Source: Caulobacteraceae bacterium
GTDB taxonomy: Bacteria > Pseudomonadota > Alphaproteobacteria > Caulobacterales > Caulobacteraceae
Assembly (NCBI GenBank): GCA_019748055.1
Contig: JAIEQC010000049.1
Coordinates: 1 to 64,000, forward strand
Direction: 5' to 3'
Length of the DNA stretch: 64,000 bases
Each line of letters begins with the position of its first letter. Within the stretch, counting starts at the first letter, position 1. The notes beneath the pieces are model-generated. The model had not been told where the DNA came from, did no database searches, and saw only the letters and a list, made by a program, of their open reading frames with translations. Made by a program: the position numbers and the translations under genes. Shown piece by piece: positions 10,173 through 20,927 of this stretch.

Positions 10173-11423
10173 ATGATCCGCGCCGTCCTGTCGTCCGCCG
10201 CCCTGTCACTGCTGCTCGCAGCGCCCGTCGTGGCCCAGGATCCGACAGACGCCCAACTGCAGGAGCGTGCTCGACGCGTCATGCAGCGCACGCCCCTGAT
10301 CGACGGGCACAACGACCTGCCGTGGGCGCTGCGGCAGAATCACGGATCCGATCCGCACGCGGTCGATCTGGCGACGAATCTGGACGCGACGACCGACCTG
10401 CACACCGACATTCCGCGCCTTAGGGCCGGCGGCGTGGGCGGGCAGTTCTGGTCGGTATATGTCCCCGCCTCCCTGCCGCCGGTCGAAGCGGCCCAGGCCA
10501 CCTTCGAGCAGATCGACGTCGTCCGGCGCATGGTCGCCGCCCATCCCGAGGCGTTCGAACTGGCCTACACGGCCGACGACGTCGTCCGCATCCATCGCGG
10601 GGGCAAGGTCGCCAGCCTGATGGGCATCGAGGGCGGCTATTCGATCAACGATTCGCTGGGCCTGCTGCGCGTCTTCCACGGCCTCGGTGTGCGCTACATG
10701 ACGCTGACCCACTCCACGACGACGACCTGGGCCGACTCGGCCACCGACGCGCCGAAATGGGGCGGCCTGTCGCCGTTCGGAGAGGCGGTGGTGCGCGAGA
10801 TGAATCGCCTCGGCATCATGGTCGACCTCAGCCACGTCTCGGAGGAGACGATGCTGGACGCCATGCGCGTGTCCGAGGCCCCAGTCATCTTCTCTCACTC
10901 CTCGGCGCGTGGCGTCACGAACCATCCGCGCAACGTCCCCGACTCCGTGCTGCGCCTGCTTCCCGAGGACGGCGGCGTCGTGATGATCACCTTCGTGCCC
11001 AGCTTCGTCGCTGAGGGCGTGCGCGCGTGGGGCGCCGCCCGCTCCGCCGAGGACGCCCGGCTGAAGTCGCTCAACCCGGGCGCTCCGCAGGCTGTGACTG
11101 ACGGGCTGGCCGCCTGGGTCGCAGCCAACCCGCCGCCGCGCGCCGACATCGCCGACGTCGCCGACCATATCGACCACGTCCGGCGCGTGGCCGGCATCGA
11201 TCACGTCGGCCTGGGCGGCGACTTCGACGGCGTCTCGGCCCTTCCCGACGGCCTGGGCGGAGTCGAGACCTATCCGGCGCTGATTGCGGAACTGTACCGC
11301 CGCGGCTGGACCGACGCCGACGTCCGCAAACTGCTGGGAGAAAACGTCCTGCGCGTCATGCGTCAGGTTGAAGCGGTCGCGGCTAGCAAGCGGGATCAGC
11401 GCCCGGGGCTGGAGCGCCCGTAG
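10173..11423 (+). CDS. Membrane dipeptidase (peptidase M19)
   Basis: 'TPLIDGHNDLPWALR', 'GIEGGYSINDSLGLLRVFHGLGVRYMTLTHS', 'DHVGLGGDFDGV'; signal peptide. Confidence 0.9.
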   Translation: MIRAVLSSAALSLLLAAPVVAQDPTDAQLQERARRVMQRTPLIDGHNDLPWALRQNHGSDPHAVDLATNLDATTDLHTDIPRLRAGGVGGQFWSVYVPASLPPVEAAQATFEQIDVVRRMVAAHPEAFELAYTADDVVRIHRGGKVASLMGIEGGYSINDSLGLLRVFHGLGVRYMTLTHSTTTTWADSATDAPKWGGLSPFGEAVVREMNRLGIMVDLSHVSEETMLDAMRVSEAPVIFSHSSARGVTNHPRNVPDSVLRLLPEDGGVVMITFVPSFVAEGVRAWGAARSAEDARLKSLNPGAPQAVTDGLAAWVAANPPPRADIADVADHIDHVRRVAGIDHVGLGGDFDGVSALPDGLGGVETYPALIAELYRRGWTDADVRKLLGENVLRVMRQVEAVAASKRDQRPGLERP

Positions 11424-11847
11424 TCGCCGCATAGACGGCGATACCGGCGCTTACGGCCAGGTTCAGCGACCGTGCGCCCGGCTGGATCGGGATCACCACG
11501 CGGGCGTCGGCGGCCTGATGCACGAAGTCGGGCGCGCCGGTGGGTTCGGACCCGAACAGCAGCACGTCGTCCGGCTGAAAGCCGAAATCGGGCAGGGGCG
11601 TCGCGCCTTTCGTCGTGAACAGGATCAGCCGTCCGGGCGGCCGCGCGACCTGGAAGGCGTCCCAGTCGGCGTGGACCGTCAGGTGCGACAGCGGGCCATA
11701 GTCCAACGCCGCGCGCTTCATGGCACGGTCGTCCATGCGAAAGGCGGTGGGACCGACGACGTCGAGCTCCAGCCCGAAACAGGCCGACAGGCGTATGCAC
11801 GCGCCGACGTTCTGTGGGATGGCCGGTTGAAAAAGGGCGAGACGCAT
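11383..11847 (-). CDS. trmL: tRNA (cytidine(34)-2'-O)-methyltransferase-like SpoU methylase
   Basis: 'MRLALFQPAIPQNVGACIRLSACFGLELDVVGP', 'LLFGSEPTGAP', 'IPIQPGARSLNLAVSAGIAVYAA'; start trimmed to the MRLALF Met. Confidence 0.88.
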   Translation of the reverse strand: MRLALFQPAIPQNVGACIRLSACFGLELDVVGPTAFRMDDRAMKRAALDYGPLSHLTVHADWDAFQVARPPGRLILFTTKGATPLPDFGFQPDDVLLFGSEPTGAPDFVHQAADARVVIPIQPGARSLNLAVSAGIAVYAATTGAPAPGADPAC

Positions 11848-11942
11848 TCTAAGGCCACCCATACGCGCGGGCCGGGGGTCTGTCGCGGCCCTTCGCGCAT
11901 GCGTTTTCGCCGCCATTTCAGGCGGCCCGACAGAGGTGAGAC

Positions 11943-12476
11943 GTGACCGAGACGGTCGATCATTCCCAAGAGGGCGAGGCCACGCGCCGCGACTTCATCC
12001 ACATCGCCGCCGGCGCCGCCGCGGTCGGCGCGGGCGTCATGGCCGCCTGGCCGCTGATCAATCAGATGAACCCCGCCGCCGACACCCTGGCGCTTTCGAC
12101 CATCGAGTTCGACACGTCGAAGGTGATGGAAGGCATGCAGGTCGTCATCAAGTGGCAGGGCAAGCCCGTCTTCGTGCGCCACCGCTCGGCCGCCGAGCTG
12201 CAGAAAGTCCGGTCCGAGGGCGCCGTCGGCAGCCCGCCTGAACCCGACTCCGAGCGCGTCAAGGCGGGCCATGAGAACATGCTGGTCGTGATCGGCTCGT
12301 GCACCCACCTGGGCTGCGTGCCGACCTTCAACGCCGGCGACTTCGGCGGCTGGTTCTGCCCGTGCCACGGCTCGCACTACGACGCCTCGGGCCGCATCCG
12401 CAAAGGTCCCGCGCCGCTGAACCTGGTGGTGCCGGACTATGAATTCACCGCCGGCTCGACCGTGCGCATCGGCTGA
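11943..12476 (+). CDS. petA: Ubiquinol-cytochrome c reductase iron-sulfur (Rieske) subunit
   Basis: '[39 protein letters not shown]'; GTG start. Confidence 0.96.
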   Translation: MTETVDHSQEGEATRRDFIHIAAGAAAVGAGVMAAWPLINQMNPAADTLALSTIEFDTSKVMEGMQVVIKWQGKPVFVRHRSAAELQKVRSEGAVGSPPEPDSERVKAGHENMLVVIGSCTHLGCVPTFNAGDFGGWFCPCHGSHYDASGRIRKGPAPLNLVVPDYEFTAGSTVRIG

Positions 12477-12493
12477 GCGGGGGCAGGACAGAC

Positions 12494-13819
12494 ATGAGCG
12501 ACCACGAAAGCACCTACGTCCCCAAGACGGGCATCGAGAAGTGGCTGGACAGCCGGCTCCCGATCGTCCGCTTCGGCGCCGACTACATGTCGCTGCCGAC
12601 GCCTCGTAACCTGAACTACTGGTGGACCTTTGGGGCCATCCTGATGGTCTGCCTGATGACGCAGATCGTCACCGGCATCGTGCTGGCCATGCACTACACG
12701 CCGAACGTCGATCTGGCCTTCGCCTCGGTCGAGCGCATCATGCGCGACGTGCCGGGCGGCTGGCTGATCCGCTACGTCCACTCCAACGGCGCGTCGATGT
12801 TCTTCATCGCCGTCTACATCCACATGCTGCGCGGCCTCTACTACGGCTCGTACAAGGCGCCGCGTGAGATCATCTGGATCCTGGGCTGCCTGATCTTCTT
12901 CCTGATGATCGCCACCGCCTTCCTCGGCTACGTCCTGCCGTGGGGCCAGATGTCGTTCTGGGGCGCAGAGGTGATCACCAACCTGATCGGCGCGATCCCG
13001 GTGATCGGCGAGCCGGTCCTGATCTGGCTGCGCGGCGGCCCGGCGATCGACAACGCCACGCTGAACCGCTTCTTCTCGCTGCACTACCTTCTGCCGTTCG
13101 TGATCCTGGGCGTCGTGGTGCTGCACCTGTGGGCCCTGCACACCGCCGGCCAGAACAACCCGGTCGGCGTTCTGATCCCCAAGGAGCGGACGGCCAAGGA
13201 CACCCTGCCGTTCCACCCGTACTACACGGTCAAGGACGGGGTCGCCCTGATCGCCTTCATGATCATGTTCGCCGTGTTCGTCTTCTTCATGCCGAACGCC
13301 CTGGGCCACGCCGACAACTACATCCCGGCCAACCCGCTGGTGACGCCGGCGCACATCGTGCCCGAGTGGTACATGCTGCCCTTCTACGCCATCCTGCGGG
13401 CCGTGCCGGACAAGTTCGGCGGCGTGCTGGCCATGTTCGCGGCCATCGGCATCCTGTTCGTCCTGCCGTGGCTGGACACCTCGAAGGTGCGGTCGATGCG
13501 CTACCGTCCGATCATGAAGGTCTTCTTCATCCTGTTCGTCGTGAACGCCTTCATCCTGGGCCTGTGCGGCGCCATGCTGCCCGACGCCCCGGTGATCGGC
13601 GAGTTCAAGACCTTCACCCTGATCGACGGCGACCTGAACAGCTATCTGTGGCTGGGCCGTCTCGCCACGCTCTACTACTTCGCCTTCTTCCTGCTGATCA
13701 TGCCGATCGTCGGCCTGCGCGAGACGCCCCTGCCGGTCCCGGCCTCGGTGTCCGAGCCGGTGCTGTCGGGCGGGGCGATGCCGGCGGCCGTTCCGGCCCA
13801 GGCCGAGAAGCAGGGCTGA
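12494..13819 (+). CDS. petB: Cytochrome b of the bc1 complex
   Basis: '[34 protein letters not shown]', '[14 protein letters not shown]', '[14 protein letters not shown]'. Confidence 0.97.
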   Translation: MSDHESTYVPKTGIEKWLDSRLPIVRFGADYMSLPTPRNLNYWWTFGAILMVCLMTQIVTGIVLAMHYTPNVDLAFASVERIMRDVPGGWLIRYVHSNGASMFFIAVYIHMLRGLYYGSYKAPREIIWILGCLIFFLMIATAFLGYVLPWGQMSFWGAEVITNLIGAIPVIGEPVLIWLRGGPAIDNATLNRFFSLHYLLPFVILGVVVLHLWALHTAGQNNPVGVLIPKERTAKDTLPFHPYYTVKDGVALIAFMIMFAVFVFFMPNALGHADNYIPANPLVTPAHIVPEWYMLPFYAILRAVPDKFGGVLAMFAAIGILFVLPWLDTSKVRSMRYRPIMKVFFILFVVNAFILGLCGAMLPDAPVIGEFKTFTLIDGDLNSYLWLGRLATLYYFAFFLLIMPIVGLRETPLPVPASVSEPVLSGGAMPAAVPAQAEKQG

Positions 13820-13824
13820 CCCCG

Positions 13825-14691
13825 ATGGATCGTTCGATGACCCTCTTCAAGACCCTGGTCGCCGCTCTGGCCGCGGCCGTGGCCCTGTCCGCCGCTCCCG
13901 CCATGGCGGCCGGCGGCGAGTCCAAGCACCCGCGCTCGGGCGGCTTCTCGTTCGAAGGACCCTTCGGCCGCTTCGACCAAGGCCAGCTGCAGCGCGGCTA
14001 CAAGGTCTACCGCGAGGTCTGCGCGGCCTGCCACAGCATGAGCCTGATGTCCTTCCGGACCCTGGGCCAGCGCGGCGGTCCCTTCTGGGACCCCGAGGCC
14101 GAAAGCCCGGCGACCAACCGTTACGTTCGCGCTCTGGCCGCCGAGGTTCAGGTTTCCGACATCGACTCCGAGACGGGCGACCCGATCATGCGTCCGGCGA
14201 CCGCCGCCGACCGCTTCCCCAGCCCCTATCCGAACGTCACGGCCGCCACGGCGGCCAACGGCGGCGCCTATCCGCCGGACCTGTCGGTCATGGCCAAGGC
14301 CCGTCACGACGGCGCCAACTACATCTACTCGCTGCTGAGCGGCTACGAGGAGGCGCCGGCGGGCCTGCAGATCAATCCGGGCCAGTACTACAACCCTTAC
14401 ATGGCCGGGGACATGACCCCGTTCTGGACGGGCGATCCGGAGAAGGTTCCGTACGGCGGCTTCATCGCCATGCCGCCGCCGCTGATGGACGGTCAGATCA
14501 CCTACGACGACGGCTCGCCCGAGACGGTGGACCAGTACTCCAAGGACGTGGCCGCCTTCATCGCCTGGGCGTCCGAGCCCCACGCCACGGAGCGGAAGCA
14601 GGCCGGCATCGGCGTGCTGATCTTCCTGTTCCTGTTCCTTGGCCTGACCTACGCCAGCTATCGCCGCATCTGGAAGGGCGTGGCGCACTGA
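13825..14691 (+). CDS. petC: Cytochrome c1
   Basis: 'YREVCAACHSMSLMSFRTL' CxxCH; C-terminal TM; the ORF-track entry 12940..14691 is over-extended. Confidence 0.95.
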   Translation: MDRSMTLFKTLVAALAAAVALSAAPAMAAGGESKHPRSGGFSFEGPFGRFDQGQLQRGYKVYREVCAACHSMSLMSFRTLGQRGGPFWDPEAESPATNRYVRALAAEVQVSDIDSETGDPIMRPATAADRFPSPYPNVTAATAANGGAYPPDLSVMAKARHDGANYIYSLLSGYEEAPAGLQINPGQYYNPYMAGDMTPFWTGDPEKVPYGGFIAMPPPLMDGQITYDDGSPETVDQYSKDVAAFIAWASEPHATERKQAGIGVLIFLFLFLGLTYASYRRIWKGVAH

Positions 14692-14725
14692 CGCTCCACC
14701 CGGCCTGACGGCTGAGACGATCAAC

Positions 14726-14757
14726 CCGCCGCGGCTTCGGCCCGGCGGGTTTTTCAT
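14726..14757 (+). terminator. Rho-independent terminator after the bc1 operon
   Basis: acccgccgcggcttcggcccggcgggtttttc hairpin plus T-run. Confidence 0.75.
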
Positions 14758-14815
14758 GCCTTGCGCCGGACAAGAGAAAGTGCTTTGTAACGCAAAGCAA
14801 ATGAGGGGGGGCATC

Positions 14816-15388
14816 ATGCTCCGCACCGTTCTCGCCGCGTCCGCCGTACTTCTTCTCGCCTCCGCCGCTCACGCCCAGGTGCCCATGCCGTCACCCAACG
14901 GGTCCGAGGCCCAGCGGGCGGCGGTCTCGCGCCTCGATTTCATGGACGGCGAGTGGCGCGGGACGGCCGTGATCTCAGGCCCGCAGGGTCGCACGGAACT
15001 GGTCCAGACCGAGCGCGTCGGGTCACATCTCGGCGGATCGGTGAAAGTCATAGAGGGCCGCGGCTATGACGCTTCCGGCGCGACCCAGTTCAACGCCCTG
15101 GCCGTCATCTCCTACGACGAACGTGCCGGGCGGTATGGCTTCCGCAGCTACGCACAGGGCTTCTCCGGCGACTATGCCTTCGAGCCGACTGTGGATGGCT
15201 TCCGCTGGTCCGTGCCGGCGGGTCCGAACGCCCGCATCGACTACGTGGCCACCATCAAGGACGGCGTCTGGCACGAGGTCGGCGACTACGTCGCCGAGGG
15301 TCAGCCGCCGCGTCGCTACATCGAGATGCGCCTGACGCGGCTGGGCGACACCGACTGGCCGGCCGCCGGGGCCGTGGCTCCTCGCTGA
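14816..15388 (+). CDS. Secreted hypothetical protein (DUF1579-like)
   Basis: Signal peptide 'MLRTVLAASAVLLLASAAHA'; 'LDFMDGEWRGTAVIS' motif. Confidence 0.6.
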   Translation: MLRTVLAASAVLLLASAAHAQVPMPSPNGSEAQRAAVSRLDFMDGEWRGTAVISGPQGRTELVQTERVGSHLGGSVKVIEGRGYDASGATQFNALAVISYDERAGRYGFRSYAQGFSGDYAFEPTVDGFRWSVPAGPNARIDYVATIKDGVWHEVGDYVAEGQPPRRYIEMRLTRLGDTDWPAAGAVAPR

Positions 15389-15455
15389 TCGTCTCGACAC
15401 ACGGCGGCGCGCCTCCTAACGTCCGGCCCTCTTCGCGTCCACGAGAGGGTTCCTG

Positions 15456-16722
15456 ATGCGTCTGACGTCCCTGACCGCCGCCGCCTGCGCCTTGCTTCTG
15501 TCCGCCTGCGCCTCGATGGGCGGAGCACGCGAAGACGCGGCCGTCTTCGATCCCCAGCGGCTCTCGGACCACGTCAAGGCGCTGTCCGACGACAGCTTCG
15601 AAGGGCGCGGCATCGCCACACCGGCCGAGGCCAAGGTCGTCGACTATCTGTCGCGTGAGTTTGCCGCCGCGGGCTTCCAGCCCGGCGGCGAGAACGGCGG
15701 CTGGACCCAGGCCGTCACCCTGAACCGTTTCACTGTATCCAACGCGAACGCGGCCTTCACCGCCGGGGCGGACTCGATCCCGGTGACCCAGGGCGAGCAG
15801 ATCGTCATCTCCACACGCCTGCCGGCCGCCCGTCAGGCGCTGGAAGACGTGCCGCTGGTCTTCGTCGGCTACGGCACCACGGCGCCGGAGCGCCAGTGGG
15901 ACGACTTCAAGGACGTGGACGTGCGCGGAAAGATCGTCGTCGTGCTGGTCAACGACGCACAACATCGTCGCCCGCCTGCCCGGCACGACCCATCCGGACG
16001 AGACCATCCTCTACACCGGCCACTGGGACCACATCGGCATGGGCGAGCCGGATGCCGAGGGCGACCGCATCTTCAACGGTGCGGTCGACAACGCGTCGGG
16101 CATCGCTGGCCTGATCGAACTGGCCCGCGCCTGGGGCGACGCCCCGGAGCCGGAGCGATCGGTGGTCATCATCGCCTTCACGGCCGAGGAGTCAGGCCTG
16201 CTTGGCTCGGAATACTACGCCGCCAACCCCCTTTATCCGCTGGAGACGACGGTGGCCGGCTTCAACCTCGACGCCATGAACGTCTACGGCCGTCTGTCCG
16301 GCCTGGGCGTCACCGGTCACGGCCAGTCCGCCGACATGGACGGCCGTCTGGAAGCCGTGGCGCGCACGCAGGGCCGGGTGATCGTGCCGGACACCAACAA
16401 CGCCGCCGGCACCTATTTCCGCTCCGACCACTTCCCTCTGGCCAAGCGTGGCGTGCCGATGGCCTATCCCAAGGGCTCGGGCGACTTCCTGGACGCGCCC
16501 GTCGCCGAGCGCGAGGCCGCCCGTAGCGAATACGGCGCACGTCGCTATCACCAGGCGCAGGACGAATGGCTGCCGGTCATGGACTTCCGCGGCGCCGTTC
16601 AGGATCTGGAGGCCGTCTACGCCGTCGGCCGCGACCTCGCTTTCTCTCGGGACTGGCCCCAGTGGTCTCCGACGTCGGAGTTCGGACCGGTCCGCGAGCG
16701 AAGCGCCGCCGCGCGTCGCTGA
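15456..16722 (+). pseudogene. M28-family aminopeptidase, interrupted by internal deletion and frameshift
   Basis: N-part (15456..~15960) and C-part ('HNIVARLPGTTHPDETILYTGHWDHIG...' frame, to 16722) are in different frames; the region joining them is missing relative to the intact paralogue at 54100..55743. Confidence 0.8.
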
Positions 16723-16786
16723 TCGGGGGGATCGACGCGCAACTAAAAGTGGTTCATTCTGACTTCGTGATTTGCGGAGTCAGCGC

Positions 16787-17251
16787 ATGACCGCCAGCGT
16801 CGCCTATCGTTCTGAGCCGGCCGTGGGAGCCCTTTCCCCCGACTTGGTCCTCGACGCCCTGCATGGCATCGTTGCGGCCGCACAGGCCTTGACGCGGCGC
16901 TTTGACTCCCGCGTTCCAGGAATGGACGGCCACGCCTTCACCCCCTTCGCCTTACGCCAGCTCGCCCTGGCCGGGCGGCGGGGGCTGCCGCAGGTGGAGC
17001 TGGCGCGGCTGCTGCGCATGTCGCCTTCCAGCGCCACGCGGCTGGTCGATGCCCTGGAGGCGAACGGCGTGGTCCGGCGCGAGCCGCATCCGAACGACCG
17101 CCGGATCAATCAGATCGTGCTGACCTCAGCGGGAAAGGCCCTGGTCGAGGACCTGCTCGACGACGTTCAGCGCCTCGTCGGCGGCCTCGACCAAGCAGCG
17201 CTCGCTGAGTTCACGCGACGACTGTCACAGCTCGGCGCCATTCCGATCTGA
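16787..17251 (+). CDS. MarR-family transcriptional regulator
   Basis: wHTH 'LPQVELARLLRMSPSSATRLVDALEANGVVRREPHPNDRRINQIVLTSAGKAL'. Confidence 0.85.
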   Translation: MTASVAYRSEPAVGALSPDLVLDALHGIVAAAQALTRRFDSRVPGMDGHAFTPFALRQLALAGRRGLPQVELARLLRMSPSSATRLVDALEANGVVRREPHPNDRRINQIVLTSAGKALVEDLLDDVQRLVGGLDQAALAEFTRRLSQLGAIPI

Positions 17252-17348
17252 GGTCTTCGCGCCGCGGAATGATCCGGCGCGGCACGACGCTTCACCGTCC
17301 CGCATTGCGCATGACGCAACCTGCCCGTGTTCGTCACGGGAAGTCACC

Positions 17349-17582
17349 ATGTTGTTTCGCCTTCGCCCAGAGGACTTCGATCCTGCCCAGCGGCCTGTTC
17401 CGGCGCGCCGGGCGCCGCCTCCTTTCGTGCCCATCATCAGCGACCTGTCTCCCGAGGAATGGCGGGTGGTGCATATGATGCTGTCCGATCACCGTCGTCA
17501 CGGGGAGCCGTTGGCTCGTGGAGCCGGCCCGGCCGCCGACCATGCACGTCGCCTGGCCGCCGCGGGCAGGGGGGCGAAGTGA
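17349..17582 (+). CDS. Small hypothetical protein upstream of tadE-like gene
   Basis: 77 aa ORF whose TGA overlaps the GTG start of the TadE-like gene. Confidence 0.4.
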   Translation: MLFRLRPEDFDPAQRPVPARRAPPPFVPIISDLSPEEWRVVHMMLSDHRRHGEPLARGAGPAADHARRLAAAGRGAK

Positions 17583-18001
17583 CGTCACTTCCCGCCGGTT
17601 TCCTCCGCGACCGCCGCGGCGCCTCGGCGGTCGAGTTCGCGCTGATCGCGCCTCTTTTCGTCCTGCTGCTGTGCGGCATCTGCGTCTACGCCGTCTGGTT
17701 CCTGCTCGCGATTTCGGTGCAGTCCCTGGCGACGGAAAGCGCGCGCGCTTCGCTGGGCGGCCTGGATGACGCCGAGCGGCGCGCCCTGGCGCAGGCCTAC
17801 GTCGCCGCCCACGCCCCGGACGCCGGTCTGCCTGCCGCCCGCCTGAGCCAGACGGTGGACGTCGCCGCCGACCGTACCCGGGTGACCGTCCGTTTCGACG
17901 CTTCGGATCATCCGGTCATGGCCCTCAAGAACCTGATCCCGTCTCCGCCGCCCTTGATTGAGCGGTCCGCCGTCGTCGCGGCGGGAGGTGGCGCCCCATG
18001 A
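17579..18001 (+). CDS. TadE-like pilus assembly protein
   Basis: 'RDRRGASAVEFALIAPLFVLLLCGICVYAVWFL'; GTG start. Confidence 0.85.
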   Translation: MTSLPAGFLRDRRGASAVEFALIAPLFVLLLCGICVYAVWFLLAISVQSLATESARASLGGLDDAERRALAQAYVAAHAPDAGLPAARLSQTVDVAADRTRVTVRFDASDHPVMALKNLIPSPPPLIERSAVVAAGGGAP

Positions 18002-19608
18002 AGCTATGGCGCGATCGCCGGGGAGGGGTCGCCGTGATGGCGGCGGCTTCGGCAGGCCTGGTCTGCGCCTTGGCGGCTGCGATCGACGTGGGGGCTGTGG
18101 CGCTTGAGGCGCGTCGCCTGCAGGGCGCGGCCGATCTCGCCGCCCTGTCGGCCGCCGCCGATCTGACGCGCGCGGAGGCGGTCGCGGCTCAAACCGCCGC
18201 CGACAACGCGCCGAACCTGACGGCGACCGTGACCGAGACCGGGCTCTACACCGCTGACCCCTCCCTGACGCCCGCCGCGCGGTTTCAGCCGGGCGGTGAG
18301 ACCCCGAACGCCGTCCGCGTCACCCTGACCAAGGAGACGCCGCTGTTCTTCGGCGCTGTGCTGCTGGGCCGGCCGACCTTCACCCTGACCCGCACGGCGC
18401 GCGCCGCTCGACCCATTCAGCCCCGGGCGGTGTTCTCGATCGGCTCCCGCCTTGCGGGACTGGACGGCGGCGTGGCCAATGCCCTGCTCACGGGTTTGAC
18501 CGGATCTCAGGTGTCGCTGTCTCTGATGGACTATCAGGCATTGGCCGCCGCCGACGTCGACCTACTGTCTTGGTGGTCGGCCCTGGCGATGGAAGCCGGC
18601 GTGGCGGCGTCGGACTTCGAGGGCGTTGTGGCGTCCCGCATCGATGCGGGACGCGCGCTGGAACTGGTCGAGCCCCTGCTGGATGGATCGTCGCGCTCGG
18701 CCCTGTCGGCTCTGTCGCAGGCCATGGCCGGGCGTCAGGTCCGCATCGGCGACCTGGTCGCGCTGGAACCGGGGGCAGAGGGCCTGTTCGAAGGCGGGCT
18801 GACCGCCGGCGTCTCGGCGCTGGACCTCGCCATGGCGACGGCCCAGATCGCGGGTGGCGACCGGCAGGTGGCATTGGACTTCGGGGCCGACGTGGGTCTG
18901 GCGTCGGTCACGGCCGATCTGGCCGTTGGGGAACCGGCCCAGTCCTCGGCCTGGCTGACCGTCACACGCTCGGGCCAACCCGTCATCCGCACGCGTCAGA
19001 CGCGCCTGGTCGTTCGAGCCCGCACCTCGGACAAGCTGGCGGGTCTGGCCCAGGTCGATCTGCCGTTGATGGTGGAATTGGCGCCCGCCGAGGCCCGTCT
19101 GGCCTCCGTCGACTGCCCCGCCGGGGCCGTGGCGGTCGAGGCGCGTCCCGGCCTTGCCCGCGCGGCCGTCGGCGCGACGACCGGCGACCTCGACGACTTT
19201 TCTCGAGACCTGTCGGTGGAGGAGGCGCGCCTGCTGTCGGTGGCCGGCCTCGTCACCGTCCGCGCCCAGGCACGGGTCGAGGCGGCGCAGACCACCTTCC
19301 GGCCCCTGACCTTCGACCGGGCCGAGGTTCAAGCGCGGGCCCGCAAGTCCGTGTCGACCACCACCATCGGCCAGTCGCTCGTGGCCAGCCTGCTGCGAAA
19401 CCTCGACGTGACCGTGTCGGCGCTGGGGCTCGGCCTCGGGCTGGGCGGGCTGGAGGACAAGCTGGCCGCCCTGCTGATCCCGGTCGGGGCCACGCTGGAC
19501 GGCCTGCTGAATCCCCTGCTGTCCCTGCTGGGCGTACGTCTCGGCGAGGCCGACGTGCGGATTTCGGGCCTGGACTGCCGCTCAGCCGCCCCGCGGCTGG
19601 TGGGTTAG
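17998..19608 (+). CDS. TadG-like pilus assembly protein
   Basis: 'DRRGGVAVMAAASAGLVCALAAAIDVGAVALEARRLQGAADLAALSAA' TadG N-terminus; overlaps the TadE stop by 4 bp. Confidence 0.85.
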   Translation: MKLWRDRRGGVAVMAAASAGLVCALAAAIDVGAVALEARRLQGAADLAALSAAADLTRAEAVAAQTAADNAPNLTATVTETGLYTADPSLTPAARFQPGGETPNAVRVTLTKETPLFFGAVLLGRPTFTLTRTARAARPIQPRAVFSIGSRLAGLDGGVANALLTGLTGSQVSLSLMDYQALAAADVDLLSWWSALAMEAGVAASDFEGVVASRIDAGRALELVEPLLDGSSRSALSALSQAMAGRQVRIGDLVALEPGAEGLFEGGLTAGVSALDLAMATAQIAGGDRQVALDFGADVGLASVTADLAVGEPAQSSAWLTVTRSGQPVIRTRQTRLVVRARTSDKLAGLAQVDLPLMVELAPAEARLASVDCPAGAVAVEARPGLARAAVGATTGDLDDFSRDLSVEEARLLSVAGLVTVRAQARVEAAQTTFRPLTFDRAEVQARARKSVSTTTIGQSLVASLLRNLDVTVSALGLGLGLGGLEDKLAALLIPVGATLDGLLNPLLSLLGVRLGEADVRISGLDCRSAAPRLVG

Positions 19609-20927
19609 CGGCCCGCCGCCAGCGCGATCAGCTCGTCGGCCAGTGCGGCGGTCAGGTGCCCGTCGGGCAGCCGTCCGGTCGCCGCTTGCCAGCGCCGCAA
19701 TGCCGCCCGCGTGTTGGCCCCCACGACCCCGTCGATGCCCTGGGTGTCGTAGCCGAGCGCCGTCAGCGCCCGCTGGGCCCCGATGCGCTGGTCGCGGCTG
19801 ATCGGGGCTTCTTCGGGCCAAGGCGTGAGCAGGCCCGGCTTGCCCATGACCCCGTCGGCGGTCAGCCCGATCGCGAGGGCATAGGAGACGGAGTTGTTGT
19901 AGCGCCGGATCACATAGTGGTTGGGCAGGGCCAGGAAGGCCGGCCCGCGCGCGCCCTGCGGCAGCAGGATCGTCGCTTCCTCCAGCGCTTCCGCGTCGGT
20001 CGGCGCCCCGCCGCCCGCAAGGCGAACACCCTGCTGAGCCCAGAAGCTCCAGGGCCTGCGCTCGCCCTCGGCCAGGGCATAGTCGAAGCCCGGCGGCAGC
20101 AGGACTTCGTATCCCCACGTCTGACCGCGCTTCCATCCGGCCTGCGCCAGCAGGTTGGCGGCCGAAGCCAGGGCGTCGGCGTCGGAGCCCCAGATGTCCA
20201 CCAGACCGTCGCCGCTCTGGTCCACGCCCAGGCGCAGATAGTTGTCGGGCATGAACTGGGTCTGGCCCATGGCCCCGGCCCAGCTGCCCTTCAGGCCCGC
20301 GCGCGAGCGGCGGCCGTCGATCACGATGTCGAGCGCGTTCTTCAACTGCTGCTCGGCCCAGTCGCGGCGGCGGCCGTCATAGGCCAGCGTCGCCAGAGAT
20401 CGGATCACGTCCATGTCGCCCTGGACCGCCCCAAAGGCGCTTTCCTGTGCCCAGATGGCCAACAGGATTTCGGTCGGCACGCCGAAGCGCTGCACCACCT
20501 CCCACGGCACCCGGTCGGCGCGCTGCTTGGCCTGGGCGATTCGCGCGGGCGTCACGGCGTTCTGGACGTATGCGCCGGCGGGGCGGCTGAACTCCGGCTG
20601 GTTGCGGTCCAGCCGCACGACCGAAGGATCAGGCGACAGGCCTTCCAGCTCCCGAGCATATTCCGCACGACGAGCGCCGCCGTGGCGGTTCAGGAAGCCT
20701 TCCTTCCAGCCGTCGAACCCGGCCTGGTCCACGACCGGCTCGGCCGGGCGCCGAGGCTCGGGCTGCGCAGGCGGCGGCGTCGGCTGCTCCGGCTGCGGCT
20801 CCGGCGGCAGGGCCACCGGCATCGGCGGCGTCTCCACCATCGGCGCGCAGGCGGCGACGGTGAGCACCAGCAGCAGTTTCGACGTCAGGCGCATGGCGGA
20901 GCGAAGCGATTCCAGAGGCATCATCAT
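19605..20927 (-). CDS. Lytic murein transglycosylase (MltB-like) with C-terminal peptidoglycan-binding domain
   Basis: 'GVPTEILLAIWAQESAFGAVQGDMDVIRSLATLAYDGRR', 'GSWAGAMGQTQFMP', C-term 'IGAQRALTALGYDTQGIDGVVGANTRAALRRWQ'. Confidence 0.9.
   Translation of the reverse strand: MMMPLESLRSAMRLTSKLLLVLTVAACAPMVETPPMPVALPPEPQPEQPTPPPAQPEPRRPAEPVVDQAGFDGWKEGFLNRHGGARRAEYARELEGLSPDPSVVRLDRNQPEFSRPAGAYVQNAVTPARIAQAKQRADRVPWEVVQRFGVPTEILLAIWAQESAFGAVQGDMDVIRSLATLAYDGRRRDWAEQQLKNALDIVIDGRRSRAGLKGSWAGAMGQTQFMPDNYLRLGVDQSGDGLVDIWGSDADALASAANLLAQAGWKRGQTWGYEVLLPPGFDYALAEGERRPWSFWAQQGVRLAGGGAPTDAEALEEATILLPQGARGPAFLALPNHYVIRRYNNSVSYALAIGLTADGVMGKPGLLTPWPEEAPISRDQRIGAQRALTALGYDTQGIDGVVGANTRAALRRWQAATGRLPDGHLTAALADELIALAAGR

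Noticed and set aside
12940-13824. N-terminal extension of the cytochrome c1 ORF over cytochrome b
   Set aside because: Out-of-frame overlap with petB; the c1 signal peptide begins at 13825.
17327-19608. TadE/TadG pair as a full new pilus locus
   Set aside because: Only TadE/TadG-like genes are present; no tadA, cpaB, rcpA or flp is visible nearby.
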